DNA from: Anniella stebbinsi
Lineage: Eukaryota > Chordata > Lepidosauria > Squamata > Anniellidae
Length of the DNA: 64,000 nt
Assembly: GCA_029215795.1 (NCBI GenBank)
Contig: JARDYH010000002.1
Span: forward strand, 298,003,973-298,067,972
Direction of reading: 5' to 3'
The notes beneath the pieces are model-generated. The model had not been told where the DNA came from and searched no databases. It saw only the letters and a list, made by a program, of their open reading frames with translations. Shown in pieces: positions 1 to 9,640 of this stretch. Each line of letters opens with the position of its first letter. Position 1 is the first letter of the stretch. A program made the position numbers and the translations under genes.

Positions 1-88
1 TAAATTGTAAACAAGGAGTAAGTTCCATGTAACAACACTTGTTTACATTGATATATTTTATTACCAAGACATTTCTATCAGCTAACAA
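1..88. other. AT-rich intergenic/intronic stretch
   Basis: Plain AT-rich sequence before the L2 tail. I see no gene or repeat structure in it. Confidence 0.4.
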
Positions 89-590
89 GCTTTTATTTAT
101 TTTTTATTTATTTGTTTGTTACATTTGTATACCGCCCCATAGCCAAAGCTCTCTGGGCAGTTTACATAAGATTAAAACAATTAAAACGATATACAAAATT
201 TTAAACAGCAAAAATATACAATATACACATAATATACACATACATTTAAAACCACTGTAATAACTTTAAAAAGTTATAAACCTAAAAATAAAACAAACCC
301 AGGCTCATCAGATACTCTAAATGCCTGAGAGAAAAGGAAAGTCTTGACCTGGTGCCGAAAACATAACAATGTTGGCGCCAGGTGGGCCTCATCAGGGAGA
401 TTGTTCCACAATTGGGGGGCCACCACAGAGAAGGCCCTCTCCCTTTTTGCTGACCTCCGAGCTTCCCTCGGAGTAGGCACTCAGAGGAAGGCCTTAGATG
501 TTGAATGTAGTGTTTGGGTAGGTTCTATCGGGAAAAGCGTTCTGTCAGGTACTGTGGTCCCTAGCCGTGTAAGGCTTTATAGGTTAAAAC
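89..590 (-). mobile_element. L2-type LINE, 3' part (left fragment of a split copy)
   Basis: Read on the minus strand this is the end of an L2-clade reverse transcriptase ORF followed by its 3' UTR. The minus frame at about 274-480 reads REARRSAKRERAFSVVAPQ, then LWNNLPDEAHLAPT, the standard end of this family. The 3' UTR holds the conserved 'cgccc..agagagctt.ggctatggggcggtatac' region (here about 120-170) and ends in a TTTATTTA-rich tail at about 89-115. The copy is interrupted at 590/3894 by the foldback element, and its remainder is at 3902-4163. The intact equivalent in this window is at 41939-42922. Confidence 0.85.
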
Positions 591-602
591 TAGGGGTGTG
601 CA

Positions 603-733
603 TCGGATCGGATCCGATCCACGATCCGAATCCGATCCGCCCCAAAATCGGGAAAATCCGATCCGATCCGATCCAATCCGATCAACCTCCGATCCTATCC
701 GATCCGATCCGACGAGGTCCGATCCGGATCGGA
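603..733. repeat. Subterminal GATCCG-rich array, left end of foldback element
   Basis: More than a dozen overlapping GATCCG/CGGATC hexamers occupy the first 140 bp inside the left tip. The same array lies at the other end (3763-3876). Known hAT elements such as maize Ac carry clustered subterminal hexamers that bind transposase, so a binding role is a reasonable inference. Confidence 0.8.
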
Positions 734-779
734 CGCCATTTTGAATGCTTTTTCCCATAGCCAAGTATTGTTTTACAAA

Positions 780-2110
780 AACGGCTATAACTTTTTCATT
801 TTTAAAGATAGAAGGATGAAACTTGGGCACATTATACACTGGTTAGGGACAGTTATCTGTGAGAAATTTCAGAAAGATTGGTGCATGCGTTTTGTGGCAA
901 TTAATTGTTTAATAAATACCCAGAAATGCCTATAACTTTGTCATTTTTAAAGTTACACACATGAAACTTTGCCACATTGTGGGTGGTACCTTGGGACCTA
1001 TGTGTGTGAAATTTCAGAAACGTAGGTGCTTGTCTTGTGTGGCAATTAATTTTTAGAAAAATGGGTAGTAGTGGGGTAAATACATTTACGCCTCCCATTT
1101 TTTTATTTTTGAAGATACAAACAGGAAACTTGGGCACATTACAGGTACCACTTGCGTTGATATGTGTGTGAAATTTCAGAAACATTGGAGCTTGCCTTGT
1201 GTGGCAATTAATTTTTGAAACAATGAGAAAAGAAACACCTATAACTTTGTCATTTTTAAAGTTACACACATGAAACCTTGCCACATTGTAGGTGGTACCT
1301 TGGGACCTATGTGTGTGAAATTTCAGAAACATAGGTGCTTGCCTTGTGTGGCAATTAATTTTTTAATAAATACCCAGGAATGCCTATAACTTTGTCATTT
1401 GTAAAGTTACACACATGAAACTTTGCCACATTGTAGGCAGTACCTTGGGACCTATGTGTGTGAAATTTCAGAAACATAGGTGCTTGTATTGTGTGGCAAT
1501 TAATTTTTGAAACAATGAGGGATTCATTGGACAGCACTTGCCCATAGGGATTCATTGGACAGTACTTGCCCATAGGGATTCATTGGACAGTACTTGCCTA
1601 TAGGAAATCATTGGAAAGCACTTGCCCATCGGAAATCATTGGAAAGCACTTTCCCATTGAGAAATACAGTTATGCCTCCCACTTTTTTATTTTTGAAGAT
1701 ACAAACAGGAAACTTGGGCACATTGTAGACTGGTTAGGGATAGTTATCTGTGAGAAATTTCAGAAAGATTGGTGCATGCGTTTTGTGGCAATTAATTTTT
1801 TAATAAATACCCAGGAATGCCTATAACTATGTCATTTTTAAAGTTACATACATGAAACTTTGCCACATTGTAGGTGGTACCTTGGGATCTATGTGTGTAA
1901 AATTTCAAAAACGTAGGTGCTTGCCTTGTATGGCAATTAATTTTAGAAAAATGGGTAGTAGTGGGGTAAATACATTTACGCCTCCCATTTTTTTATTTTT
2001 AAAGATACAAACAGGAAACATGGGCACATTACAGGGAACACTTCGCTTGATATGTGTGTAAAATTTCAGAATGATAGGTCCAGGCATTTGGTGGCTACGA
2101 ATTTTTTAGA
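780..2110. repeat. About eight degenerate ~140-bp units, left arm of foldback element
   Basis: Units begin near 780, 927, 1099, 1240, 1381, 1671, 1819 and 1971. The shared core order is ATAACTTTGTCATTTTTAAAG, then TGAAACTTTGCCACATT or TTGGGCACATT, then TGTGAAATTTCAGAAA, then TGTGGCAATTAATTTTT. At least two unit subtypes alternate. The mirror image is in the right arm (about 2395-3725). The small open frames inside the units (for example 1566-1826) are repeat by-products, not genes. Confidence 0.8.
1518..1657. repeat. Five exact-length 28-bp tandem units (left arm)
   Basis: Five consecutive 28-bp units, at 1518, 1546, 1574, 1602 and 1630, each of the form ATCATTGG or TTCATTGG followed by (A)CAGTACTTGCCCAT or a variant. 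They change gradually from the first to the last. The mirror copy is at 2845-2984. Confidence 0.85.
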
Positions 2111-2408
2111 TTAAAAGTTATTAAGCTTTTTTACACAGAGGCTGGGGCTGTCAACTGCACCATCCCGCCTCCCGGGAAGAAGAAGGAAACACTTTCTCTC
2201 ATCTCTTTGATCCTTGCACGCTTGGCTGCAACTGAGCTAGTATCCATTACAAAAGGAGAAACAAAGTAGCACTTGGCTCCTGTCTGCTTTGATACTTTCA
2301 CTTTTTTACTCAAGCAGAACGGCTGAGCCTAGGATCACTCTCTCTCGCTAGGATCGTTACAGGAGAATTTTTCTACAGTCTTCAAAGTGGTGTGTGCAGA
2401 CACCTTGC
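2096..2408. other. Unique central spacer of the foldback element
   Basis: The only non-duplicated part of the element. It holds a small minus-strand open frame (2131-2313, 60 codons, starting MSKKVKVSKQTGAKCYFV). I do not recognise the product; it could be chance, a transposase remnant or a captured fragment. Confidence 0.5.
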
Positions 2409-3725
2409 CACCACATGCCTGGACCTATCATTCTGAAATTTTACACACATATCAAGTGAAGTGTTCCCTGTAATGTGCCCATGTTTCCTGTTTGTATCTT
2501 TAAAAATAAAAAAATGGGAGGTGTAAATGTATTTACCCCACTACTACCCATTTTTCTAAAATTAATTGCCATACAAGGCAAGCACCTACGTTTTTGAAAT
2601 TTCACACACATAGGTCCCAAGGTACCACCTACAATGTGGCAAAGTTTCATGTATGTAACTTTAAAAATGACAAAGTTATAGGCATTCCTGGGTATTTATT
2701 AAAAAATTAATTGCCACAAAACGCATGCACCAATCTTTCTGAAATTTCTCACAGATAACTATCCCTAACCAGTCTACAATGTGCCCAAGTTTCCTGTTTG
2801 TATCTTCAAAAATAAAAAAGTGGGAGGCATAACTGTATTTCTCAATGGGAAAGTGCTTTCCAATGATTTCCGATGGGCAAGTGCTTTCCAATGATTTCCT
2901 ATAGGCAAGTACTGTCCAATGAATCCCTATGGGCAAGTACTGTCCAATGAATCCCTATGGGCAAGTGCTATCCAATGAATCCCTCATTGTTTCAAAAATT
3001 AATTGCCACACAATACAAGCACCTACGTTTCTGAAATTTCACACACATAGGTCCCAAGGTACCGCCTACAATGTGGCAAAGTTTCATGTGTGTAACTTTA
3101 CAAATGACAAAGTTATAGGCATTCCTGGGTATTTATTAAAAAATTAATTGCCACACAAGGCAAGCACCTATGTTTCTGAAATTTCACACACATAGGTCCC
3201 AAGGTACCACCTACAATGTGGCAAAGTTTCATGTGTGTAACTTTAAAAATGACAAAGTTATAGGTGTTTCTTTTCTCATTGTTTCAAAAATTAATTGCCA
3301 CACAAGGCAAGCTCCAATGTTTCTGAAATTTCACACACATATCAAGGCAAGTGGTACCTGTAATGTGCCCAAGTTTCCTGTTTGTATCTTCAAAAATAAA
3401 AAATGGGAGGCGTAAATGTATTTACCCACTACCCATTTTTCTAAAATTAATTGCCACACAAGGCAAGCACCTATGTTTCTGAAATTTCACACACATAGGT
3501 CCCAAGGTACCACCTACAATGTGGCAAAGTTTCATGTGTGTAACTTTAAAAATGACAAAGTTATAGGCATTTCTGGGTATTTATTAAACAATTAATTGCC
3601 ACAAAACGCATGCACCAATCTTTCTGAAATTTCTCACAGATAACTATCCCTAACCAGTGTATAATGTGCCCAAGTTTCATCCTTCTATCTTTATAAATGA
3701 AAAAGTTATAGGCGTTTTTGTAAAA
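2409..3725. repeat. Right-arm unit array, mirror image of left arm
   Basis: Reverse-complement copy of the 780-2095 array. The frame at 2676-2936 (minus) is identical in protein to the one at 1566-1826 (plus), showing high identity between the arms. Small indels exist, for example near 3400-3430 where one base of a T run and a few bases of the TAGTAGTGGGG motif are missing. Confidence 0.85.
2845..2984. repeat. Five 28-bp tandem units (right arm copy)
   Basis: Inverted copy of the 1518-1657 tandem array, again five units. Confidence 0.85.
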
Positions 3726-3762
3726 CAATACTTGGCTATGGGAAAAAGCATTCAAAATGGCG

Positions 3763-3876
3763 TCCGATCCGGATCGGACATCCGGTCCGATCCGATCCGA
3801 CCATCCTCCGATCCGATCCGATCCGATCCGACCCCCCAGGTCCGATTCCGATCCGCTATCCGATCCGATCCGGGGG
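3763..3876. repeat. Subterminal GATCCG-rich array, right end of foldback element
   Basis: Counterpart of the array at 603-733, with many CCGATCC/GGATCGG hexamers directly inside the right tip. Confidence 0.8.
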
Positions 3877-3901
3877 GTCAGTGCACATCCCTAGTTAAAA
3901 C

Positions 3902-4163
3902 CAGCACCTTGAATCAGGCTCGGAAACCTACAGGCAGCCAATGCAAGTGGGCCAGAGTAGGTCTTATATGCTCAAACTTCTGGTCCCGGTTATCAATCTG
4001 GCCGCTGCATTTTGCACAAGCTGCAGCTTCCGAACCATCTTCAAAGGCAGTCTCACGTAGAGTGCATTACAGTAATCTAACTTGGAGGTTACCAGAGCAT
4101 GGACAACTGAAGCCAGGTTATCCCTGTCCAAATAGGGGCGTAGCTGGGCCACCAACCGAAGTT
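3902..4163 (-). mobile_element. L2-type LINE, 5' part (right fragment of the split copy)
   Basis: Continues the LINE at 89-590 on the minus strand. It encodes AQLRPYLDRDNLASVVHALV, then TSKLDYCNALYVRLPLKMVR, then KLQLVQNAAARLITGT, the C-terminal part of the L2 reverse transcriptase ORF. Homology to the 41.9-kb copy stops near 4163 (after 'ccaaccgaagtt'), so this is a 5'-truncated copy. Confidence 0.85.
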
Positions 4164-4435
4164 CTACTGCAAACATTAAATGAAAACTACTACAGCTTAT
4201 ATATCCATAAGCTTTACATTCAAAATATAGACTATTCAAGAGCCTATTTGCAAGTTTACACAAGACGACTTCACAAAAACAAATTACTTTAATTAGAGAG
4301 GAAGCCTCTATTGATTGCGACAAAATTAAAGAGAGATGTTTAGTATTAGGAGGGGGAAAAGTCTGATGACTTTAAAACAGCCAGACATTATGTTTCTATC
4401 ACCTCAGTGCAACCTATGCTGCAACAGAAAGAGCA
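4164..4435. other. Short unassigned stretch between two LINE relics
   Basis: AT-rich sequence with no recognised feature. Confidence 0.3.
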
Positions 4436-4439
4436 GTAT

Positions 4440-5096
4440 CAAGTATGCTCTATCCCTGGTTTCCATCTAAATCCACAGAAGCTGTTCAAATTTTAAACCA
4501 GAACGTGATGTCGGTAATAGACTGGATAAAGGTGAACACATTGAAGCTCAATGAAGACAAGACAGAGGTGCTTTCGTCCATCAAAAGGCAGTTAGGGAAT
4601 AGGTTTAGGTTTACACTCCCCTTGAAGACTCAGATTTGCAGTTTGAGCATACTCCTGGATTCAGCCCTGAAGATGGATAGCCAAGTTTTGAAAATGGCCA
4701 GGAGGGCTTTTGCACAACTAAGGCTAATACACCAACTGTGCCCCTTCTTGGAGAAGTCAGATCATGCCCTAGTTACATCCCATGTGAACTACTACAATGT
4801 GCTCTACATGAGTCTGTCTTTGAAATTTCCCTCAGAACTCCAGCTGTGCTGTGGCCATATCATGGATGGTTAACAGGAGCTTTTGAGTCCCTTCTTACAA
4901 CAGCTTCACTGCCTACTGATCCATTGCGGGTCATGACCTATAAAGCCTTAGATGACTCCCGATCATGCCATCCGATTTGAAGGAACACGTTCTCCCACAT
5001 GAGCCTGCCCATCTTTTAAGATGCTTGGGAGAGGCCCTTCCCTCTGTCCTGCCACAGCCAGAGGCACATTTGGCAGGAACATGAGAGAGGGCCCTC
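4440..5096 (+). mobile_element. Old L2/CR1-like LINE relic, part 1
   Basis: Degenerate reverse transcriptase C-terminal region. The plus frame reads IDWIKVNTLKLNEDKTEVL (compare MDWMRANKLKLNPDKTETL in the 41.9-kb copy), then LLDSALKMDSQVLKMARRAF and HALVTSHVNYYNVLYMSLSL with frameshifts. It continues toward 'cctataaagcctta' and 'gagagagggccctctca', the ERALS part of the family. The remaining 3' part is at 6228-6440, after the inserted GC-rich element. Confidence 0.75.
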
Positions 5097-5099
5097 TCA

Positions 5100-6224
5100 G
5101 GTCCCCTCCACAAGAATTCGCTTTTGCGCCCGGTTAGGCGATTGGGCGCACTATCCCTGAAGCGCCTTTACACCTAATACCTCTGCACGAGAGGCGGCGC
5201 TCCCCTCCCCTTCCCTCTGGCAGGCTGTGTCAAGTCCGTTTCCCAGCCTCCCCTCCCACTTCCCCAAGGAAAACGTTCTAGCTCTGTTCTTTAGCTGAAA
5301 AGCCGAAGCCAATTGCAGATGGCTGGGCACAGGTTTCTATAACCACACACTCAAATATCCGTCGATTTGTAATGTTTATTTTTGTTATTGGCGGCGGGCG
5401 GGGGCAAGGATTGCTTTAAATAAAATAAAAAAGGGGGGAACACACACTCACTCGACTCCTACCTAGATAAAAAGCCTATGATGGTCATGGTGGTGAATCG
5501 CTCTCTCGCTCTCTCTTCCCCCGCCACCCGGCGGCAGGGATATTTTTGAACCGTCGGTGGGGGAGAGCTTGTGATCGGGCTTGGCAGCGCTGGGTTTGGG
5601 GAATGGGAAGGCAGGAACCTTGGGGGCAGAGCGGCGGGAGGGAGGACGGACGGAGGGAGGGAGGAGCAGGGAAAGCACACACACACACTCGGCTTTGAAT
5701 GACTGCAGCAGCAACAGACAGACCTGCCAAGCTTTGCCAGCCGAGGGGGGAAAGGTGAAGCCCTCCCAACCTGATCTCTCTATCCCGTTAGCATCTGGCT
5801 CCTTGCTTTGGCTACTGCAACGCTGGGGGGGGGGGAGGAGGAGGCGGAGCGAAGGAGGGGCCTCGATCACATTATTATTAGAAGTATTAGTGTTATTCTT
5901 GCGAGGAGGAGGAGGCGGCAGAGAAAAGTTGAGCCTTCCTCACCCCGCGAGCCGAAAGACAGAGCGAGGAGCGACCTCCTCGAGAGCTCGCTCGCTGGCT
6001 GCACCTCCGTTGCAGCTGGGGGAGGGGTTTTGACAGCAGCGGCAGCAGTCAAAATGCGCTTTAACGGCCGGAGCAAAATAAAAGTCGCTATTTAAAGCGC
6101 ATTCGAAAATGCGCATTATCGGGGAGATAACGCGCCTGTACGCCCGTTTTGCGCTCCGCTGGTGTGGAGGTAAAATTTATAATGAGCCTTCAAGGCTCAT
6201 TAAACGTCTCGTGTGGAGGAGGCC
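5100..6224. mobile_element. GC-rich, CpG-rich insertion with short inverted ends (Harbinger-like candidate)
   Basis: Left end GGTCCCCTCCACAAG and the reverse complement of the right end, GGCCTCCTCCACACG, match at 12 of 15 positions. The insertion is flanked by a 3-bp repeat TCA (5097-5099 and 6225-6227), the duplication length of PIF/Harbinger elements. Removing it rejoins the LINE relic in register: '...gagggccctctca' to 'gtcacttccctagggttttggaatgcgctgcc', the family's usual SLGFWNALP end. The interior is rich in CpG and in purine/pyrimidine tracts (for example GGAGGAGGCGG runs near 5830-5920) and looks like a gene 5' region, but no convincing ORF or splice site is seen. Either a transposon captured a CpG-rich host segment or the element is intrinsically CpG-rich. 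Confidence 0.6.
6181..6201. repeat. Perfect 10-bp-arm hairpin near the right end of the GC-rich element
   Basis: AATGAGCCTT and AAGGCTCATT face each other across a single C. The copies of TGTGGAGG on both sides (6161-6168 and 6212-6219) suggest a duplicated terminal motif. Confidence 0.7.
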
Positions 6225-6227
6225 TCA

Positions 6228-6440
6228 GTCACTTCCCTAGGGTTTTGGAATGCGCTGCCACCGGAAGTAAGACTAGCTCCATCTTTGTTGCCTTTCTGCC
6301 AATGGGCAAAGACATTTTGTTGAGGAAGGCTTTGGCATCTAAATTAATTTGCACCTGAAATATGTTTTGATCCTGATGGTGTTTTTCTTCCTTAATTATT
6401 TTTTTTATTGGAAGCTTTGTATTTGATACATTTTATTGGA
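6228..6440 (+). mobile_element. Old L2/CR1-like LINE relic, part 2
   Basis: Continues the relic at 4440-5096. The text 'ttggaatgcgctgccac' corresponds to FWNALP and is followed by a degenerate FLP..AKTFLLRKAL segment typical of the family end. Confidence 0.6.
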
Positions 6441-7317
6441 ATGATACATTACATCACTTCAAACTCTGTACAAAAGAGCACTAAATCAAAGCAGAAACGT
6501 TTTTGCCCACTTTGCACTCATTAAGTTCTAAGGAAGGTACAGGACCAGTCTCACAGAAGCCACTCTATATAAGTAATTCGAATGGTTTGCTAGAGATAGC
6601 AGAGACACTGGTGGTTATTGCTTTACAAAAATTGAATGCATGTGCAGCATTCTTTTGGATAAGCAAGAATGGTAAGAATCAGTTCTGCACTCAGTAATGA
6701 GCAGTGCGAAAATCTCCAGAGTTAAAAGAAAACAGCCATTTAAATAAAGGTTTAGGCAACCCTTTAATTTCAGTATACTTGCTGAATTTTTAAGAAGCAA
6801 TTCCCTTTCTGATGAGCACACATGGCTCTATAGAAGGTTAATGGGAGTTTTGTGCTTCTATCCTGTAGGGAATAAACACATTGTTCCAGTCAACCCCCTG
6901 TAAAATATGCCTTAACACTTAGCCTCTTAAATGTTTTGCTATAGCCCATAAATGTGCAAGAAAATAACATACTGAGGGGAAGCTTAAGCCTCCAGAGAGG
7001 CAAAGTTTCTGCAATAACTGACTACTCCAACTTGGACAGCTTACGAAAGTCAAACTTTTGTTTTAAATTTCAAAAAGGAATTTTGACCTATATGACTCGT
7101 TTGGTCAACTCTGGCAGCTTCGAACAGTGCTCTCATGTTGGGGATATTAGACTACAGATGTGCTGCTTTTTAAATCCACTTAGCATCCCTAAAAGTAGAA
7201 CTATTTTGGATATTAATCAAAATCAAAAGTGATTAGTTTACTAAGGTGTGATTGCACCAGTAATGGCAAGACTAAACTTTGCAATGAATTGATTCATAAA
7301 GGACAATGAACCAAACT
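6441..7317. other. AT-rich intronic sequence
   Basis: No gene or repeat recognised. Open frames here (for example 6954-7232) show no known motif and are probably chance. Confidence 0.35.
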
Positions 7318-7325
7318 CTCCAATA

Positions 7326-7648
7326 CAGGGATGGGCAACTTGTGGCACACAGGCTGCATATGACCTCTGCAGCCCCGCCAACACTCAAAATTCAGGGGGG
7401 CACCCAAAAATGTTAAAAAAAACCCATTTCCCCAAACAAAATGGTGTCTGGAGCTGCTGAAGAGTGCCAAAAAAACAAGTAGCATCCATAGCTGCTATAG
7501 AGTGCCAAAGTGGTCAAAATTATCACCTCTTTGGGGCTCTATAGCAGCTATGGATGCTACTTGTTTTTTGATTTTTTTAAATTTCCCCCTATTTTCACAT
7601 CTGTACAGGGGGGCTGACCCCTGGACCTCCCAAAGTTATCCAGCCCTG
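7326..7648. mobile_element. hAT MITE with long internal palindrome
   Basis: Ends CAGGGATGGGCAACTTGTGG and (reverse complement of right end) CAGGGCTGGATAACTTTGGG. Flanks CTCCAATA (7318-7325) and TTCTAATA (7649-7656) are an aged 8-bp duplication, 6 of 8 identical with two transitions. Inside, a perfect 27-bp inverted repeat (7476-7502 and 7537-7563) begins CAAGTAGCATCCATAGCTGC. Non-autonomous, no ORF. Confidence 0.8.
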
Positions 7649-7789
7649 TTCTAATACAAACAAGACTGTACAGCATAAAGTTTGAACAGCAGTAGCAAGA
7701 CTGGTAACAAGTACATGACATCAAGACATTTTCCTGATATTGAAATATTTGCATTAGTTACCAACTGTTTTCTGGATTCAATTCATGGC

Positions 7790-8230
7790 ATTGGTTTTAT
7801 GTTTCAAAGTCCTAAACAACTTAGGGTCTGGCTAACTAAGAGACTACCTGCCTCTATGAACCTGTCTTAAGGCTTATTAACAGAAGCCCTACTGAAGATA
7901 CCTACACTCTCAGAGGTCCATTTGACTGGCACACATGAGATGGTTTTCTCCTGTGTTACCAAATTTAACGTACTTCCTTCAGAGTTACAATCGATCTTCA
8001 CTGTCTCTGCTTTTAGAAAATCTGTCATGAAACACCTTTTTAACTTGGTCTTTTAAATTGTTTTCAGTGGTTTTTATTGTTGTTTTTATTGTTTTAATGA
8101 CAGTTTATTGCTAGCTTTTAATGTTTGTGTTGTTGTTGTTTATTTTGCTTTGTTGTAGACTGCTTTGGTGTTTGTTTGGTGTTTGTTTTTTACACAAAGG
8201 TAGTATAAAAATTCTAATAATGAGTAAATT
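7790..8230 (+). mobile_element. L2-type LINE 3' relic
   Basis: Degenerate end of an L2-like ORF: 'gtcctaaacaacttagggtctgg' matches the YKVLNNLGSG region, 'ttccttcagagttacaatcg' the LPSELQS region and 'tttagaaaatctgtcatgaaacac' the FRKSVMKH region. A T-rich 3' UTR follows and ends near 'gtataaaaattctaataatg'. Confidence 0.6.
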
Positions 8231-9386
8231 AAACAAAAAAAGTGAAAAGTTGCCACACAATCCGAAAAATATTAAGAGAATCTGGCTTTATGGTCACACA
8301 TCCTTATTAATTGGTTCATGAAAAGCTTCCTTTCCCACACCAAATTGCACAGGAATTAAAAGGTATTTTTGCACATTAACATATAGAATTAAGATAGACA
8401 CAAGACATACAGTTTTCTCAGCATATCAACATATGTTTCTAAAAAGATAGACAACCAACCACTGATTACATTGAGATTTTCCTGATAAAATTTTATAAGC
8501 AACAACATTTGGAAGAAAAAAAATTAATGGCTTTAAAAATGTGTATTTTCTGAATCGGAGAAGGAAATGTGGGAGGGAGTACAAAGCTAAAGAGATCAGT
8601 CTTGTTCTATCAGAGATCAGTGAGCTGAGTCTGAGGTAGTATTCCAAAACAATTTTAAACTATAGAAATGGAGCGATGAATGCAAAGGAAAATTTCTACA
8701 GAAATGAAATCACAAAATAGCTTTATGCTATTTTTCTCACTGGTTTAATAAGGACATCTTCACAACACTTTTTCCCCTACAATCTTCCCATTTTTTATTC
8801 TTCTTCAGTAACACTCTATTTGTAGTTTTAAAACTGTGAATGGTTTTATCAATCTATTGTACAATCATTTTTCTCTCTTTTGTACACTGTATAGTTATTA
8901 TTTTATATTTCTGCTAAGAGTTGATTGAATACAATCTATTCAGATCCATTTCTATTTAAAGAAGTGTGACTTTGATGGTAGTGCTGTCACTAACCCATAG
9001 AAAACATATTTATGGCAAAAGCATGTCGCAAGTGTTTATTATAATACCCCTGCTAAAGCAATTTCAAATTGGCAGACCTTTTTTGAAGTATTTCAGTACA
9101 TAAAAGGCTGAGCTAAATGTAAAAAATAAGTCAAGAAGTTTTGAACAGCTAGTATAAATGTAATGCTTATTGATTATCTGCGTCTAATCAACAAAACTTC
9201 TTATATCATCCATGGCATATGGGAGTGCTATGCTTGAGTTAATTTCATGTACGTAAAGAGAATTTAAAACAAACATTACACACAACTACAACAATCACAG
9301 CATGGCAATTCCTTGGTGAGTAGTTTTGCATAGACATGTCTTCTTTATCAGCTGTCTAATATGCTTTACCTCCAAGACATTGGTCT
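8231..9386. other. AT-rich intronic sequence
   Basis: No recognised feature on either strand. Confidence 0.35.
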
Positions 9387-9640
9387 GGTTCTCATGTAAT
9401 GACAATCCAGAGTATGGGTTGAGTATGGGTTGTTGTTCATTCAAGGGATGTTGTTAAATTGTGAGTTATACTGTGATTTAACTATGGGTTCTTAACCCCA
9501 AAAACCCATTAGAGAAGCCATGGTTTGTTTTTGGGTTGTTAAATCATAGTGCAGCATTTTCATGTAATGACAACCCACAATTTAACAACTTCTCATAATT
9601 CCATGAAACCCATACTCTGGGTTGTCATTAAGTAAGAACT
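9387..9640. mobile_element. Inverted-repeat MITE (254 bp)
   Basis: The 34-bp ends face each other; the shared part is TAATGACAA, then CCAGAGTATGGGTT, with few mismatches. Internal GTTGTTAAATTGTG and CACAATTTAACAAC are also inverted, so most of the element can fold. No clear target duplication, so the superfamily is open. Confidence 0.65.

Larger units (their letters stand above)
591..3893. mobile_element. Non-autonomous hAT-like foldback transposon (3.3 kb, about 1.5-kb inverted arms)
   Basis: The element starts TAGGGGTGTGCAT and ends GTGCACATCCCTA, so its tips are inverted repeats (one mismatch in the first 12 bases). It is flanked by a perfect 8-bp direct repeat GTTAAAAC (583-590 and 3894-3901), the duplication length typical of the hAT superfamily and fitting the nTnnnnAn target pattern of its Ac branch. 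The uninterrupted target is visible in the related L2 copy at 41939-42922, where the same LINE sequence contains a single GTTTTAAC (the reverse complement). Almost the whole element is two inverted arms (about 591-2095 and 2409-3893) around a 0.3-kb unique centre. A 125-bp stretch of the inner arms that I compared differs at 3 sites, so the arms are about 97% identical there. No transposase ORF is present, so movement would have needed a transposase supplied from elsewhere. Superfamily assignment is inference from the tips and the duplication. Confidence 0.85.

Noticed and set aside
1518..1657. CRISPR-like array of 28-bp repeats
   Set aside because: Units are directly adjacent with no spacers and lie inside a eukaryotic transposon arm.
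1566..1826. 86-codon ORF, identical to the one at 2676-2936 on the other strand
   Set aside because: It lies in the repeated units of the foldback element and is duplicated only because the arms are mirror images. No start context or protein family.
5340..6170. CpG-island promoter and first exon of a host gene
   Set aside because: The block has transposon-type ends and target duplications and interrupts a LINE relic; overlapping open frames (for example 5581-6033) are compositional.
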